A DNA stretch of 64,000 bases from Staphylococcus auricularis (GTDB lineage: Bacteria > Bacillota > Bacilli > Staphylococcales > Staphylococcaceae). The notes under the pieces were generated by a model, which was not told the origin of the DNA, did no database searches, and saw only the letters and a program-made list of their open reading frames with translations. The DNA lies in assembly GCF_001500315.1 (NCBI RefSeq), contig NZ_LLER01000010.1:1-64000 (forward strand). The letters are read 5' to 3'. Shown here one piece after another: positions 42,818-53,019 of this stretch (its first letter is position 1; every line of letters starts with the position of its first letter). The position numbers and the translations under genes were made by a program.

Positions 42818-43756
42818 TTATTTTAATTGGCCAGTTTTTATTGCTTGTTGTATATAACTGATTGCTTCGTTGACTGCGCTTTGCTCAGTTTCACTCAACT
42901 CAATTGGGAAACGATACTCGATACCTTCACGTGTTACGAGGGTAGGTAAACTCATGGCACACGCATCTGTACCATAATCTCCATCTAGTAAAGCAGTCAC
43001 TGGTAAAATCGTACGTTCATCGAGCACAATGTGGCGTGTGAGCGCGACTGCTGCTTTAGAAATGGCCGTATTCGTCCAACCTTTTTGTTGTAGCACATCA
43101 AATGCGACTTTATCGATTTGTGCTGTTATAGACGCTTGATCAATGGGCTCACATTTCATGAGTGATTCAAATTCTTTGATTGGCATCCCAAAGATTGTGA
43201 CTTTGCTCCAAACTGGGACCGCATTTTTCCCATGTTCACCAATGACAAAGGCATGTACACTTTTAGGATCGATACCATAATGATTGGCAATCAACGTTTT
43301 AAAACGCGCACTTTCCAATAATGTGCCTGTGCCCATGATTTGATGTTTCGGATAATTCACTGTAGTAGAAGCAATATAGGTCATCGCATCTACAGGGTTA
43401 GAGATGAAGATAATCACTGCTTCTTGCGTGGCACGCGCTATACGTTGCATGAGGTCAGCCATCAGTTTACCATTTTCTTCAGCGAGTAATACGCGATCGG
43501 GCATCATCGCATTCATCGGTGTACTTGCCGTTACGATAATCACAGCAGCATCACTTAAATCATGATAATCTCCTGCGCTTATTTTGACGTGATTGCTGTC
43601 ATCAAACCCTTGAGCGTGTTGATGGTCTAGAACTTCTCCTCGTGCAAGTTTCTCGTTAGTATCAATCACAACAATTTCAGAAAATAAATTTTGATATTGA
43701 ATGTCTGTCAGAATTTGACTCCCTACTTTTCCAATACCAATCAGACCTAATTTCAT
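42818..43756 (-). CDS. Lactate/2-hydroxyacid dehydrogenase-like protein (LDH/MDH superfamily)
   Basis: 312 residues. NAD-binding GIGKVGSQ, the SNPVD loop and the catalytic His in IGEHGKN are intact. Two canonical LDH features differ: the substrate loop reads MNAMMPDR instead of QKxGETR, and the Asp that pairs with the catalytic His is Glu (TLLESARF instead of ILDTARF). This suggests another 2-oxoacid substrate such as a branched or longer chain, or altered kinetics. It is divergent from a canonical ldh gene with a Rex box between. Confidence 0.82.
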   Translation of the reverse strand: MKLGLIGIGKVGSQILTDIQYQNLFSEIVVIDTNEKLARGEVLDHQHAQGFDDSNHVKISAGDYHDLSDAAVIIVTASTPMNAMMPDRVLLAEENGKLMADLMQRIARATQEAVIIFISNPVDAMTYIASTTVNYPKHQIMGTGTLLESARFKTLIANHYGIDPKSVHAFVIGEHGKNAVPVWSKVTIFGMPIKEFESLMKCEPIDQASITAQIDKVAFDVLQQKGWTNTAISKAAVALTRHIVLDERTILPVTALLDGDYGTDACAMSLPTLVTREGIEYRFPIELSETEQSAVNEAISYIQQAIKTGQLK

Positions 43757-43828
43757 ATGCGGACCCTCTTTCTTTGAACAATATATACTTTAAAATTTAT
43801 CAGATTTTTCAGTTTAAATAAATGATTT

Positions 43829-43856
43829 TTGACGATGCTATAAATTTTTCTATAGA
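43829..43856 (+). promoter_or_regulatory. Candidate promoter of the ldh gene
   Basis: TTGACG (43829-43834), 16-base spacer, TATAGA (43851-43856). The Rex box begins 3 bases later, around the expected start. A minus-strand TTGACA (43885-43880) could serve the other gene, with the Rex box in its spacer. Confidence 0.55.
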
Positions 43857-43858
43857 TA

Positions 43859-43876
43859 TTGTGATAAAATTCACAA
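43859..43876. promoter_or_regulatory. Rex operator between two divergent ldh genes
   Basis: TTGTGATAAAATTCACAA matches the Rex consensus with both TTGTGA and TCACAA half-sites perfect and 6 bases between them. Rex represses fermentation genes when NADH/NAD+ is low, so one or both dehydrogenase genes should be induced on oxygen limitation. Confidence 0.88.
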
Positions 43877-44129
43877 ATGTGTCAAACTATTGAGACGTCT
43901 TTTAGAGTTTAATTACATCATAAGTATCTATAATCATAAAAAGTCACTTTTGGATGCCTATTTATGAATTAAAGTAATAGCTTCAATTCTAACTATGTAT
44001 TTTATTGATAGGTTTATTTATCATAAAATGAGAGTTGAAAGAGATACATCGGTATGAATGATTCTCACGTAACGGTGTATGAATCAAAGCGGATTAGCAA
44101 GCCTAAATAGAAAGAATGAGGTGAATACA

Positions 44130-45080
44130 ATGAGTGAACATGCAAATAAAGTCGTATTAATCGGGGATGGCGCTGTCGGTTCAAGCTACGCATTTTCTGT
44201 CGTAGTCCAAGGTGTGGCTGATGAACTGGTCATCATTGATTTAGCGAAAGACAAAACGGTGGCAGATGCGAAAGATTTAAATCATGGTGCACCGTACGGC
44301 ATGTCATCCATTCATGTGAAAGCGGGAGACTATGTCGATTGCCATGATGCAGATATCGTCGTGTTGACTGCAGGCGCAGCGCAAAAACAAGGTGAAACGC
44401 GTTTACAATTAGTCGAACGCAATACGAAGATCATTAAAGGCATTGTTTCAGATGTGATGGCAAGTGGGTTTGACGGTATCTTTATCGTCGCATCTAACCC
44501 TGTCGACATACTTACGCGAGTGACTCAAACAGTTTCAGGGCTTCCTGCTTCACGCGTGATTGGCTCAGGTACAATCTTAGATACTGCTCGCTTTAAATAT
44601 GCGTTAGGTCAAGAATTTGGTGTCGCACCTTCGAGCGTTGAAGCCATGATTATGGGTGAACATGGTGACTCAGAACTCGCAGTTTGGTCTCAAGCTACCA
44701 TTGCGGGATTACCGATAGAAAAATTACTTGAAAATGATTCAAAACGCACGCATTTAAAACAAAAACTATTTGAAGAAACGCGAGATGCAGCGTACGAAAT
44801 TATTAAAGTAAAAGGCTCTACTAGCTATGGTATAGCGATGGGACTGTTAGAAATTACCAAAGCGATTCTTTATAATCAAAATAAAGTTTTAATGGTCTCC
44901 AGCAAATTAAACGGTGCGTTTGGACATGATGATGTATATATTGGCGTGCCTACAGTCGTAAATCGTCAAGGTGCAGCAAAAGTGATTGAAACGCCATTAG
45001 CTGAAGCAGAACAAACGCAGTTCGATCATTCCGTACAAGTATTACAAGACACATTTAAAGATATTAAAGCATTAGTGTGA
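44130..45080 (+). CDS. ldh: L-lactate dehydrogenase
   Basis: 316 residues, canonical L-LDH. It has [11 protein letters not shown], the substrate loop [11 protein letters not shown] with Gln and Arg, [16 protein letters not shown] and the catalytic His in GEHGDSE. It regenerates NAD+ by reducing pyruvate to L-lactate. I choose ATG 44130 after GAGGTGA; an upstream in-frame start at 44079 has no binding site. The preceding 373-base gap holds a Rex box. A strong terminator follows. Confidence 0.95.
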   Translation: MSEHANKVVLIGDGAVGSSYAFSVVVQGVADELVIIDLAKDKTVADAKDLNHGAPYGMSSIHVKAGDYVDCHDADIVVLTAGAAQKQGETRLQLVERNTKIIKGIVSDVMASGFDGIFIVASNPVDILTRVTQTVSGLPASRVIGSGTILDTARFKYALGQEFGVAPSSVEAMIMGEHGDSELAVWSQATIAGLPIEKLLENDSKRTHLKQKLFEETRDAAYEIIKVKGSTSYGIAMGLLEITKAILYNQNKVLMVSSKLNGAFGHDDVYIGVPTVVNRQGAAKVIETPLAEAEQTQFDHSVQVLQDTFKDIKALV

Positions 45081-45110
45081 ATATGTTGAATTTCACTCAA
45101 ACAATCTCCT

Positions 45111-45140
45111 TGAGCAGGGCTACGGTCCTGCTCTTTTTTT
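45111..45140 (+). terminator. Terminator of ldh
   Basis: GAGCAGG, 8-base loop, CCTGCTC, then seven T. Confidence 0.9.
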
Positions 45141-45277
45141 ATGCAAAATAACAGAAAATAAATCATTTCATCTGAGACCTACATCAAGCTTATAGTTCTT
45201 CCATTAAAAGAGCATAATTAGTCATTACTAAAAGTCATCAAAGTCAATAAAAACAGATACAAAATGTTCTTTCTATA

Positions 45278-45306
45278 TATACAAGAAAGCGCTTTTATAT
45301 TATAAT
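45278..45306 (+). promoter_or_regulatory. Promoter with cre site upstream of tdh
   Basis: A perfect -10 TATAAT (45301-45306) has TATACA (45278-45283) 17 bases upstream as a weak -35. In the spacer, AGAAAGCGCTTTTA (45284-45297) is a CcpA-type cre, so CcpA would block the promoter directly. Confidence 0.7.
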
Positions 45307-45379
45307 ACCTATGAAAATAAACATATTGTTTACACGGGAAATACAATGAATGTATAAGTAGGACAAGGGAGAGATAAAC

Positions 45380-46342
45380 ATGAAACGAATCATGATTACA
45401 GGGGCATTAGGTCAAATTGGAACGGAACTTGTGATTAAATGTAGAGAGATTTATGGAAATGATAATGTGCTTGCGACAGATATACGGGAACCTGAAGCAG
45501 GTACAGACGTAGCTGATGGACCTTTTGAAGTGTTAGATGTGACGAATAAAGATCAAATGGAAACATTAGTAGAACAATTTAAACCTGATACTTTCATGCA
45601 TATGGCAGCACTTTTATCTGCAACGGCAGAAAAAGATCCGATGTTTGCTTGGGAATTAAATATGGGTGGCTTACTGAACGCATTAGAAATTGCGAGAGCA
45701 TACGACTTACAGTTCTTTACGCCTAGTTCTATCGGCGCATTCGGACCTTCTACACCGAAAGTGAGCACACCTCAAGTAACGATACAACGCCCGACTTCCA
45801 TGTATGGTATTAATAAAGTCGCAGGAGAATTATTGTGCCAATATTATTTTGAACATTTTGGCGTAGATACACGTAGTGTGCGCTTCCCAGGACTTATTTC
45901 ATACGTTAAAGAACCCGGTGGCGGTACGACAGACTATGCATGCGAAATTTATTTTGAAGCGGTTAAAAATGGTACATATACAAGCTATATCGCCAAAGAT
46001 ACATTTATGGATATGATGTATATGGATGATGCGATTAATGCGATTATTAAATTAATGGAAGCAGACGGTGCGAAATTAGTACATCGTAATGCATATAACC
46101 TCAGCGGTATGAGTGTAGAACCTGAAATGATTAAACAATCTATTCAAGAACACTATCCTGATTTTACCATCGAATATGATGTCGATCCCGACAGACAAGC
46201 GATTGCTGACAGTTGGCCAAATAATATCGATACTAGCTGTGCGAGTGCCGAATGGGAATTTGAACCGCAGTATGATTTAGCACGTATGACACGCACAATG
46301 TTACAGGGTATTGCAGAACAACAAAATCAATCAACAAAATGA
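45380..46342 (+). CDS. SDR-type L-threonine 3-dehydrogenase
   Basis: 320 residues of the extended short-chain dehydrogenase/epimerase class. [11 protein letters not shown] is the NAD-binding glycine motif and YGINK holds the catalytic Tyr/Lys. The closest known function is the epimerase-like threonine dehydrogenase that makes 2-amino-3-ketobutyrate for Kbl. The presence of kbl nearby and a cre site at both genes support this. It could be annotated elsewhere simply as an NAD-dependent epimerase. Confidence 0.85.
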   Translation: MKRIMITGALGQIGTELVIKCREIYGNDNVLATDIREPEAGTDVADGPFEVLDVTNKDQMETLVEQFKPDTFMHMAALLSATAEKDPMFAWELNMGGLLNALEIARAYDLQFFTPSSIGAFGPSTPKVSTPQVTIQRPTSMYGINKVAGELLCQYYFEHFGVDTRSVRFPGLISYVKEPGGGTTDYACEIYFEAVKNGTYTSYIAKDTFMDMMYMDDAINAIIKLMEADGAKLVHRNAYNLSGMSVEPEMIKQSIQEHYPDFTIEYDVDPDRQAIADSWPNNIDTSCASAEWEFEPQYDLARMTRTMLQGIAEQQNQSTK

Positions 46343-46530
46343 GTAGACCACACGTAGCACCCCTATAGAAATGAACGACAGTCACATGAAAATAAAACAG
46401 CTCTGATTTTTTCCTTCGCTTTCTGATCAAACGTACAGAATCATTTGAAAGATGATAGAATATAAGCGTATGCTAAGAAGGTGAATGCGGTGGCTCATAG
46501 TAATCCAGATCTCAAAATGATTACTGTTTA

Positions 46531-46545
46531 AATTTTCCGAAAATT
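46531..46545. promoter_or_regulatory. CodY box upstream of ilvE
   Basis: AATTTTCCGAAAATT matches the CodY consensus AATTTTCWGAAAATT at 14 of 15 positions. It ends 1 base before the -35 of the ilvE promoter, fitting repression when branched-chain amino acids and GTP are plentiful. Confidence 0.88.
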
Positions 46546-46546
46546 A

Positions 46547-46575
46547 TTGAACCACCCCATTGAGATTGCTATAAT
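46547..46575 (+). promoter_or_regulatory. Promoter of ilvE
   Basis: -35 TTGAAC (46547-46552), 17-base spacer, perfect -10 TATAAT (46570-46575), 41 bases before the start codon. Confidence 0.85.
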
Positions 46576-46616
46576 GAAAAGTAATACATTCATATAGAAC
46601 TGAGGAGTAATTCGTC

Positions 46617-47696
46617 TTGGCTGAAAATGTAAAATTTGTAGAACGTGAACAACTCAAAGAAAAACCGGATCCATCTGATTTAGGCTTCGGGCAATATTTC
46701 ACTGATTATATGTTGAGTTATGAATATGATAGTGAACAAGGCTGGCATGATTTAAAAATCGTCCCTTATGGACCTATTGAAATGTCTCCAGCTTCTCAAG
46801 GTATCCACTATGGTCAATCTGTCTTCGAAGGATTGAAAGCGTATAAACATAATGGAGAGGTTGTATTATTCCGACCTGATCAAAACTTCAAACGTATTAA
46901 CGATTCATTAGAACGCTTAGAAATGCCTAAAATTGATGAAGACGTATTGCTCGATGGTTTAAAACAACTCATCGATAAAGAACGTGACTGGGTTCCAGAA
47001 GGCGAAGGACAATCTTTATACATTCGTCCATTTGTCTTCGCGACTGAAGGTGTCTTAGGTGTACGTGCCTCTAATACGTATCAATTATTAATTATTTTAT
47101 CTCCATCAGGTTCTTACTATGGTGGTGATTCACTGAAACCAACAAAAATCTATGTCGAAGATGAATATGTCCGTGCCGTTCGTGGCGGTGTAGGTTACGC
47201 GAAAGTTGCTGGTAACTATGCAGCAAGCTTATTAGCTCAAACAAATGCAAACCAACTCGGTTATGACCAAGTTCTTTGGCTAGACGGTGTTGAACGTAAA
47301 TACGTAGAAGAAGTAGGAAGCATGAACATCTTCTTCGTTGAAAATGGTAAACTCGTCACACCAAAATTAAACGGCAGTATCTTACCAGGTATTACACGCA
47401 AATCAATCATTGCACTTGCGAAAGAACTCGGTTATGAAGTAGAAGAACGCCGTATTTCTATCGACGAGTTAGTAGAAGCACATCAACGCGGTGAGTTAAC
47501 TGAAGTCTTTGGTTCAGGTACAGCTGCCGTGATCTCTCCTGTCGGTGTCTTGAGATATAATGGTGAAGATTATGTCATCAACAACAATGAAACAGGTGAA
47601 ATCACACAAGAATTGTATGATAAATACATCGGTATTCAAAGCGGCGAATTAGATGATCCACAAGGCTGGAGAGTTGTCGTTCCGCATTATGAATAA
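46617..47696 (+). CDS. ilvE: Branched-chain amino acid aminotransferase
   Basis: 359 residues, PLP fold type [19 protein letters not shown] near the N-terminus, the PLP lysine in [12 protein letters not shown], and [13 protein letters not shown] are typical. It catalyses the last step of Leu/Ile/Val synthesis or the first step of their breakdown to branched fatty acid precursors. TTG start after TGAGGAG. Controlled by a CodY box. Confidence 0.97.
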   Translation: MAENVKFVEREQLKEKPDPSDLGFGQYFTDYMLSYEYDSEQGWHDLKIVPYGPIEMSPASQGIHYGQSVFEGLKAYKHNGEVVLFRPDQNFKRINDSLERLEMPKIDEDVLLDGLKQLIDKERDWVPEGEGQSLYIRPFVFATEGVLGVRASNTYQLLIILSPSGSYYGGDSLKPTKIYVEDEYVRAVRGGVGYAKVAGNYAASLLAQTNANQLGYDQVLWLDGVERKYVEEVGSMNIFFVENGKLVTPKLNGSILPGITRKSIIALAKELGYEVEERRISIDELVEAHQRGELTEVFGSGTAAVISPVGVLRYNGEDYVINNNETGEITQELYDKYIGIQSGELDDPQGWRVVVPHYE

Positions 47697-47777
47697 TGTA
47701 AGCAATGAGTAAAATAAGACAGGTTTACTATTGAATCAACTGTGTATTCAATAACATACGCCTGACCACAGCAATAG

Positions 47778-47831
47778 AGCAGAAATACGGAGCTCAGGTA
47801 ATGACCTAAGTTCTGTGTTTCTGCTTATTTT
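47778..47831 (+). terminator. Terminator of ilvE
   Basis: AGCAGAAA...CAGGT and ACCT...TTTCTGCT form a long stem with a short AATG loop, followed by TATTTT. Confidence 0.82.
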
Positions 47832-47916
47832 ACATGTTAGACTCAAACGCATAGAGGCATGCTAAAATAAAAAGTAATCAATTCAAGCAAAATCTAAAAA
47901 GTAAGGTGTGAGCGAT

Positions 47917-48618
47917 GTGATACAATGGGTACTTTTTGATAAAGATGGGACATTGATCGAATTTGACCAAAGTTGGATGAAGATAGGGCTCCAACTCGTG
48001 GATGACTTTATCGATGCCTATCTTGAAGCAATCAGAGATCCTGAAGCGGTTTACCACGCTTTTGGTGTGAAAGATGGCGAGATTCAACCAGGTTCCATTT
48101 TAGCCTCAGGGGCGTTGAAAGAGATGATGGTCACTTTCAACCAGCAAGTAGCAGAAGATGTGACGCCATGGGTAGAAGCACGTAGTCAGACGTTGGTGGA
48201 TGAGCGTGTACCGGAAAATAAATGGGTTGAAGGCATGAAAAATACTTTAGATACACTTAAAAAACAGGGTTACAAGCTGGCGATTGTTACGAGTGATTCC
48301 AAAAAAGGCGTCGATCAATTTCTCGATCATACGGGCACGGCATCTTACTTTGATGTAGTTATCTCTACCGAAGCGAATGCCGTAGAAAAACCGGATCCAG
48401 CAGTGCTCGAGCCATTATTTAATTATGACGATGTGAAGCCTGAAACCGTCGTTATCGTTGGAGATACTCCGAATGATATTCAAACAGGAATCAACGCACA
48501 GTTAGGTATGACGGTTGGCGTGTTAACGGGTGTGGGTTCTAGCGAAGATCTCAATCATGCAGATCATGTGATTGAGACGGCAAATGAACTCGTGTCACTA
48601 TTAAATACCGAAGCATAA
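47917..48618 (+). CDS. HAD-superfamily hydrolase, phosphoglycolate phosphatase-like
   Basis: About 233 residues. HAD motif I FDKDGTLIEF, motif II VTSDSKKG, the later Lys and motif IV VGDTPNDIQTG are all seen. It has a helical cap of the phosphoglycolate phosphatase type, but the substrate is unknown. I choose GTG 47917, spaced from AAGGTG; GTG 47908 overlaps that site. It is followed closely by a broken small gene. Confidence 0.85.
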   Translation: MIQWVLFDKDGTLIEFDQSWMKIGLQLVDDFIDAYLEAIRDPEAVYHAFGVKDGEIQPGSILASGALKEMMVTFNQQVAEDVTPWVEARSQTLVDERVPENKWVEGMKNTLDTLKKQGYKLAIVTSDSKKGVDQFLDHTGTASYFDVVISTEANAVEKPDPAVLEPLFNYDDVKPETVVIVGDTPNDIQTGINAQLGMTVGVLTGVGSSEDLNHADHVIETANELVSLLNTEA

Positions 48619-48654
48619 TAAGCATAAGTAAATTTATTAGGAGAAGGTGTAAAG

Positions 48655-49047
48655 ATGATTGAGGGCACGTATGCAGTCTACCGTGGTTTAACATGTAAAG
48701 TCATTGCACATACAGGGAATGAAGTCGAAGTGGTCACTGATGTGTCAGCGGACATCGCGGAACAACTCGGTTTTGAACCGAGTGAGGTACAACATGAACC
48801 TCAAGTCATGTATCACAAATGGATTCCACTCGATGATATCGATGGACTATATGAATTGAAACAAGAAGCACGATATCAAGGCACCGTATTTGATTAATTT
48901 TATGACAATGAGACGCCAATGATTGGTACAGAAGAAGCGGATAAGGCAACAGCGTTTGGATTAACCGCTATACGTTCAAATTATTATAGTAAAGCAGTGA
49001 ACGAGGAAGAAATAGAGAAGATCATTTTCCATCATGATTTAAAATGA
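48655..49047 (+). pseudogene. Small conserved staphylococcal protein, interrupted by an in-frame TAA
   Basis: Codons 1-80 read as an 80-residue protein (MIEGTYAVYRGLTCKV to YQGTVFD) and stop at TAA 48895-48897. The next 49 codons in the same frame are open and read like a protein: FYDNETPMIGTEEADKATAF to EEIEKIIFHHDLK, ending at TGA 49045-49047. The total of about 130 residues matches what I recall of a staphylococcal protein of unknown function at this place, next to the HAD gene. The truncated form may still be made. I do not know its function. Confidence 0.7.
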
Positions 49048-49104
49048 CTCGATGACATACGTAAGCCCAGTTAAGTTAACGGGTTAAGCGTCTTGATATA
49101 AAGA

Positions 49105-49141
49105 AAGGCTGGGGTGACTATGATTGATCACTCCAGCCTTC
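49105..49141. terminator. Terminator between the broken small gene and the nucleoside kinase genes
   Basis: AAGGCTG-G-GGTGA and TCAC-T-CCAGCCTT form a stem with a 10-base loop. On the minus strand it is followed by TCTTTAT, serving the kinase pair. Confidence 0.8.
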
Positions 49142-49175
49142 ATTTGGATTTACGATATATTAAATTTAAATGGGA

Positions 49176-49838
49176 TTAACGTGGATCTGTTTGACGTGCT
49201 GTTTCAATCACATGTTTAATCTTTTCAATGACATGATCGAGTGAATCCGGTTGTTTATAGAGATCATATTCATTGATATTAACACGTACGACAGGGCATG
49301 CATTAAAATCGCTGATCCATTGATTATATCGGTCGAATAATTTCTTCCAATATTCAGGGTCGGTATCGATTTCCATTTGGCGACCACGTGCTTTGATGCG
49401 TTCGATGACTTCCTCGTAGTCACATTCTAAGAATACGAGTACATCTGGTTTTGGAAAGTACGGGGTCATGACCATAGCGTCAAAGAGATTCGCATACGTT
49501 TCGTAATCTTCTTTTGTCATCGTACCTTGCTCTTCATGCATTTTTGCGAAGATATCTACGTCTTCATAAATAGAGCGGTCTTGGACAAAGCCACCGCCGT
49601 ATTCAAACATTCTTTTTTGTTCTTTAAAGCGTTCTGCTAGAAAATAAATTTGTAAATGGAAGCTCCAACGTTCGAAATCCGCATAAAATTTATCCAAATA
49701 AGGATTATGGTCTACGTTTTCGAATGATGTTCTAAAATTAAGTCGTTCAGCAAGTGCTTGTGTGAGTGAAGACTTACCGACACCGACTGTCCCTGCAATG
49801 GTAATTACCGCATCTTGTGGAATACCATAGTTATTCAT
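49176..49838 (-). CDS. Deoxynucleoside kinase (deoxyadenosine/deoxycytidine kinase type)
   Basis: 220 residues. P-loop GTVGVGKSS, the DRS motif in FVQDRSIYEDVDIF and a lid arginine region (RIKARGRQME) are typical of the Firmicutes dAK/dCK family, which salvages deoxynucleosides. I use ATG 49838 with GGAGGT upstream on the minus strand. Its start overlaps the end of the other kinase gene by 8 bases, so the two are translationally coupled. Confidence 0.9.
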   Translation of the reverse strand: MNNYGIPQDAVITIAGTVGVGKSSLTQALAERLNFRTSFENVDHNPYLDKFYADFERWSFHLQIYFLAERFKEQKRMFEYGGGFVQDRSIYEDVDIFAKMHEEQGTMTKEDYETYANLFDAMVMTPYFPKPDVLVFLECDYEEVIERIKARGRQMEIDTDPEYWKKLFDRYNQWISDFNACPVVRVNINEYDLYKQPDSLDHVIEKIKHVIETARQTDPR

Positions 49839-50448
49839 CTTGTGTACCTCCAATCATGGGATCTACTAAATTGAGTATCATTTGATAATCTTCTGAGTTA
49901 CCTACGAAATCGAGATTTGTTGTATCGATACGAATGACGTTCGCACCTTCTGATTTCAACTCGTTATAATATCGATTGTAAGCGCGTTGTAGTTGTAGTA
50001 AATAATCGTCTTCGATTTGGTGTTCGAAGCTACGATTACGTTGAGCAATGCGTTGTTGTAGCACAGAAAGATCTGCATCTAAAAAGATTATCATATTTGG
50101 CATTTCTAAGTCTTCAGTTAGGATGTCATAAATACGTGAAAACTTACTATATTCGTCTGTCGTTAGGGTGTTATGTGCAAAAATTTTATTTTTATAGATA
50201 TGGTAATCGCTAACGATGTCTGTCGTCACGTGTTGAAGATCTTGGAATTGTTTATAGCGATTGCATAAGAAGAACATTTCGGTCTGAAAACTCCACTTCG
50301 AAATATCATCGTAAAAGTCTGATAAAAAGGGGTTTTCATCCACAATTTCATTTTCTTCATGAAAGCCATAGGTCTGGCTCAATTTGTGGGCTAACGATGT
50401 TTTACCAACGCCAATGGGCCCTTCAATTGCGATAAATGTTTTTTTCAT
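49831..50448 (-). CDS. Deoxynucleoside kinase (deoxyguanosine kinase type)
   Basis: 205 residues. P-loop GPIGVGKTS; instead of DRS it has SDYHIYKNKIFA, as in the deoxyguanosine kinase branch. Such enzymes often act as a heterodimer with the dAK partner encoded next to them, as here. ATG 50448 has GGAG at 8-base spacing; ATG 50454 is too close to it. It is divergent from tadA. Confidence 0.88.
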   Translation of the reverse strand: MKKTFIAIEGPIGVGKTSLAHKLSQTYGFHEENEIVDENPFLSDFYDDISKWSFQTEMFFLCNRYKQFQDLQHVTTDIVSDYHIYKNKIFAHNTLTTDEYSKFSRIYDILTEDLEMPNMIIFLDADLSVLQQRIAQRNRSFEHQIEDDYLLQLQRAYNRYYNELKSEGANVIRIDTTNLDFVGNSEDYQMILNLVDPMIGGTQDE

Positions 50449-50503
50449 ATTCATTGCTCCAATGTTAAAATAGACATAATGTATTTTACCATATGTGAGG
50501 TGA

Positions 50504-51001
<498 letters not shown>

Positions 51002-51088
51002 ATATTTGTTAAAATAAGCTTGTGTTACGAAATTTTGACTGTGGAAGTAATACAACTTGCTTTAAAAAAGTGTGAAATGAGGGATCTT

Positions 51089-51964
51089 ATGATTAAGTTA
51101 ATCGCATCAGATATGGATGGGACGTTGCTTAATGCATCACATGAAATATCTGAAGAAAATATAGCTGCAATTCAACATGCGCAATCACTTGGCATTACAG
51201 TGGTCATCGCGACGGGACGTGCATTCTATGAAGCGAATGAACCCGTGGAAAAAGCTGGACTCAAAATGCCTTACATATGTCTCAACGGGGCAGAAGTTCG
51301 GGATGAAACGCACAATATTTTAAATACATCACATTTAAACGATGCGTTAATCAATAAAATTACGCAAGCGTTAAATGAAGAGGATATTTATTATCAAGTC
51401 TATACCAACTTAGGTATTTACACTGAAGATCCGCAACGAGATTTAGATATCTATATCGATATCGCAGAACAAGGCGGACAAGAAGCGGATGTCGAAAAGA
51501 TTAAAGCGGGTATACAAGGACGTATCGATAATGGTTCGCTTAAAGTAGTAGATAATTACGATGACATTGGCAATGTACCAGGGGAAATTGTGATGAAAAT
51601 CCTAGCGTTCGACGGCGATTTAGAAAAAATTGAACGTGTCAGTGCCAAGTTAGCACAATCACCTAATTTAGCGATTTCCTCATCTTCACGCGGTAATATC
51701 GAAATTACGCATTCAGATGCACAAAAAGGGAACGCTTTAGAGATGATTGCAGATCAACTCAATATTGATATGAAAGATGTGTTAGCAGTTGGAGATAATT
51801 TAAACGATCTATCCATGTTATCACGTGTTGGCTACCCTGTCGCAATGCAAAATGCGATTGATGAATTGAAAGAGATCGCCATTCACATCACTGATACGAA
51901 TGAACAAAGTGGTGTAGGAAAAGCCATTGAACACTTTATTAAAGCAGAGAACATAAATTCATAA
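51089..51964 (+). CDS. Cof-type HAD hydrolase (YidA-like sugar phosphatase)
   Basis: 291 residues. HAD motif [11 protein letters not shown], a C2B cap in the middle, and motif [14 protein letters not shown]. Cof-type enzymes dephosphorylate sugar phosphates or flavin/pyridoxal phosphates; the specific substrate is unknown. I choose ATG 51089 with GAGGGA before it; the longer frame to 51020 has no site. Confidence 0.87.
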   Translation: MIKLIASDMDGTLLNASHEISEENIAAIQHAQSLGITVVIATGRAFYEANEPVEKAGLKMPYICLNGAEVRDETHNILNTSHLNDALINKITQALNEEDIYYQVYTNLGIYTEDPQRDLDIYIDIAEQGGQEADVEKIKAGIQGRIDNGSLKVVDNYDDIGNVPGEIVMKILAFDGDLEKIERVSAKLAQSPNLAISSSSRGNIEITHSDAQKGNALEMIADQLNIDMKDVLAVGDNLNDLSMLSRVGYPVAMQNAIDELKEIAIHITDTNEQSGVGKAIEHFIKAENINS

Positions 51965-51978
51965 GAGGTGAAAGGATA

Positions 51979-52545
51979 ATGAAAGGACTCATTATTGTTG
52001 GGAGTGCGAAAGTAGATTCACATACCAAAGGTTTAGCACGTTACTTGCAAGGACGTTTTAAAGATCATGAAATGGAAGCGGAAATCTTTGATTTAGCAGA
52101 TCGTCCGATTCATCAATTAGATGTTTCAGGTGCATCAGAACCACCTGAAACGTATCAACAAAATTTAACAGATTTACGTGAAAAAGCAAGAGAAGCTGAT
52201 TTCTTTGTACTCGGTACACCTAACTATCACGGCTCTTTTTCAGGTATCTTAAAAAATGCGTTAGACCACTTAACGATGGATGATTTTAAAATGAAACCCG
52301 TTGGCTTAGTCGGTAACAGTGGGGGTATCGTGAGTGCAGAACCACTTTCTCATCTCCGTTTAATCGTTCGTACATTGTTAGGTATTGCAGTACCAACTCA
52401 AATCGCGACACACGACAGTGACTTCGAACAATTAGACGACGGTTCTTATTATTTAAATAATGACGAGTTCCAATTAAGAGCTAAATTATTTGTAGACCAA
52501 ATCGTGTCATTCGCACAAAATAGTCCATATGAACATTTGAAATAA
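51979..52545 (+). CDS. NADPH-dependent FMN reductase family protein
   Basis: 188 residues, flavodoxin-like fold. [17 protein letters not shown] at the N-terminus, and [21 protein letters not shown] as the FMN/substrate loop, match FMN reductase/azoreductase relatives. Role probably redox or quinone reduction; physiological substrate unknown. It lies 14 bases after the Cof-type gene, so they are likely cotranscribed. Confidence 0.88.
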   Translation: MKGLIIVGSAKVDSHTKGLARYLQGRFKDHEMEAEIFDLADRPIHQLDVSGASEPPETYQQNLTDLREKAREADFFVLGTPNYHGSFSGILKNALDHLTMDDFKMKPVGLVGNSGGIVSAEPLSHLRLIVRTLLGIAVPTQIATHDSDFEQLDDGSYYLNNDEFQLRAKLFVDQIVSFAQNSPYEHLK

Positions 52546-52562
52546 TTGAGCAGAAATATAAG

Positions 52563-52638
52563 AGACAGTTAGCTTGAAAGGTTGATATAGCTTATCTAAA
52601 ATGGCTATTCTATCCCTCATCGCTAACTGTCTTTTTTG
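52563..52638. terminator. Terminator between the FMN reductase gene and the SarA-family gene
   Basis: AGACAGTTAGC (52563-52573) and GCTAACTGTCT (52622-52632) pair perfectly and are followed by TTTTTTG on the plus strand; the A/T layout may also serve the minus-strand gene. Confidence 0.75.
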
Positions 52639-52640
52639 TC

Positions 52641-52979
52641 TTATTCTGCTAATGCAACATCTTTAACTATCTGTTCATATTGTTCTAGTGCACGACCAAT
52701 CTCTTGTAAATCAATGTCATAAAGGTAGATTCGACGTTCGTCATCGTTGTCTCTTTGTTTTTTGAAAAAACCTAAACTGATTAAGTTATTTAACTGCGCT
52801 GAAATTGGTGTATTTTTATTTTGTAATAAATTTTTCAAGTCGATCACATCGATTTTGACTTGATTTAACTGTTTAATTTTATTAAGTAAAATAATCTCCA
52901 TAATAGATAAACTTAAATTTTGCTTCACTATCTTCTTGATTAAATTTCTTTTTTCTTCATAAACTATAATATTCATCAT
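52641..52979 (-). CDS. SarA-family winged-helix transcription regulator
   Basis: 112 residues. The SarA/MarR pattern is visible: a helical N-terminus, a recognition region KNLLQNKNTPISAQLNNLISLGF, and the wing KKQRDNDDERRIYLYD, whose R-D-x-x-D-E-R core is the family signature. SarA relatives control virulence and surface genes in staphylococci. I cannot say which paralogue this is. It lies just downstream of the AraC-type gene on the same strand, 40 bases away, so they may form a regulatory pair. Confidence 0.82.
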   Translation of the reverse strand: MMNIIVYEEKRNLIKKIVKQNLSLSIMEIILLNKIKQLNQVKIDVIDLKNLLQNKNTPISAQLNNLISLGFFKKQRDNDDERRIYLYDIDLQEIGRALEQYEQIVKDVALAE

Positions 52980-53019
52980 TCATCACCACTATAAAATTTT
53001 TTAACATTATATTTGAGTG

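Noticed and set aside
46490..46531. 13-residue leader peptide upstream of ilvE (GTG start, MAHSNPDLKMITV)
   Set aside because: A ribosome binding site-like AAGAAGG lies before it, but it sits upstream of the ilvE promoter and overlaps the CodY box, and has no run of branched-chain codons, so attenuation is not supported.
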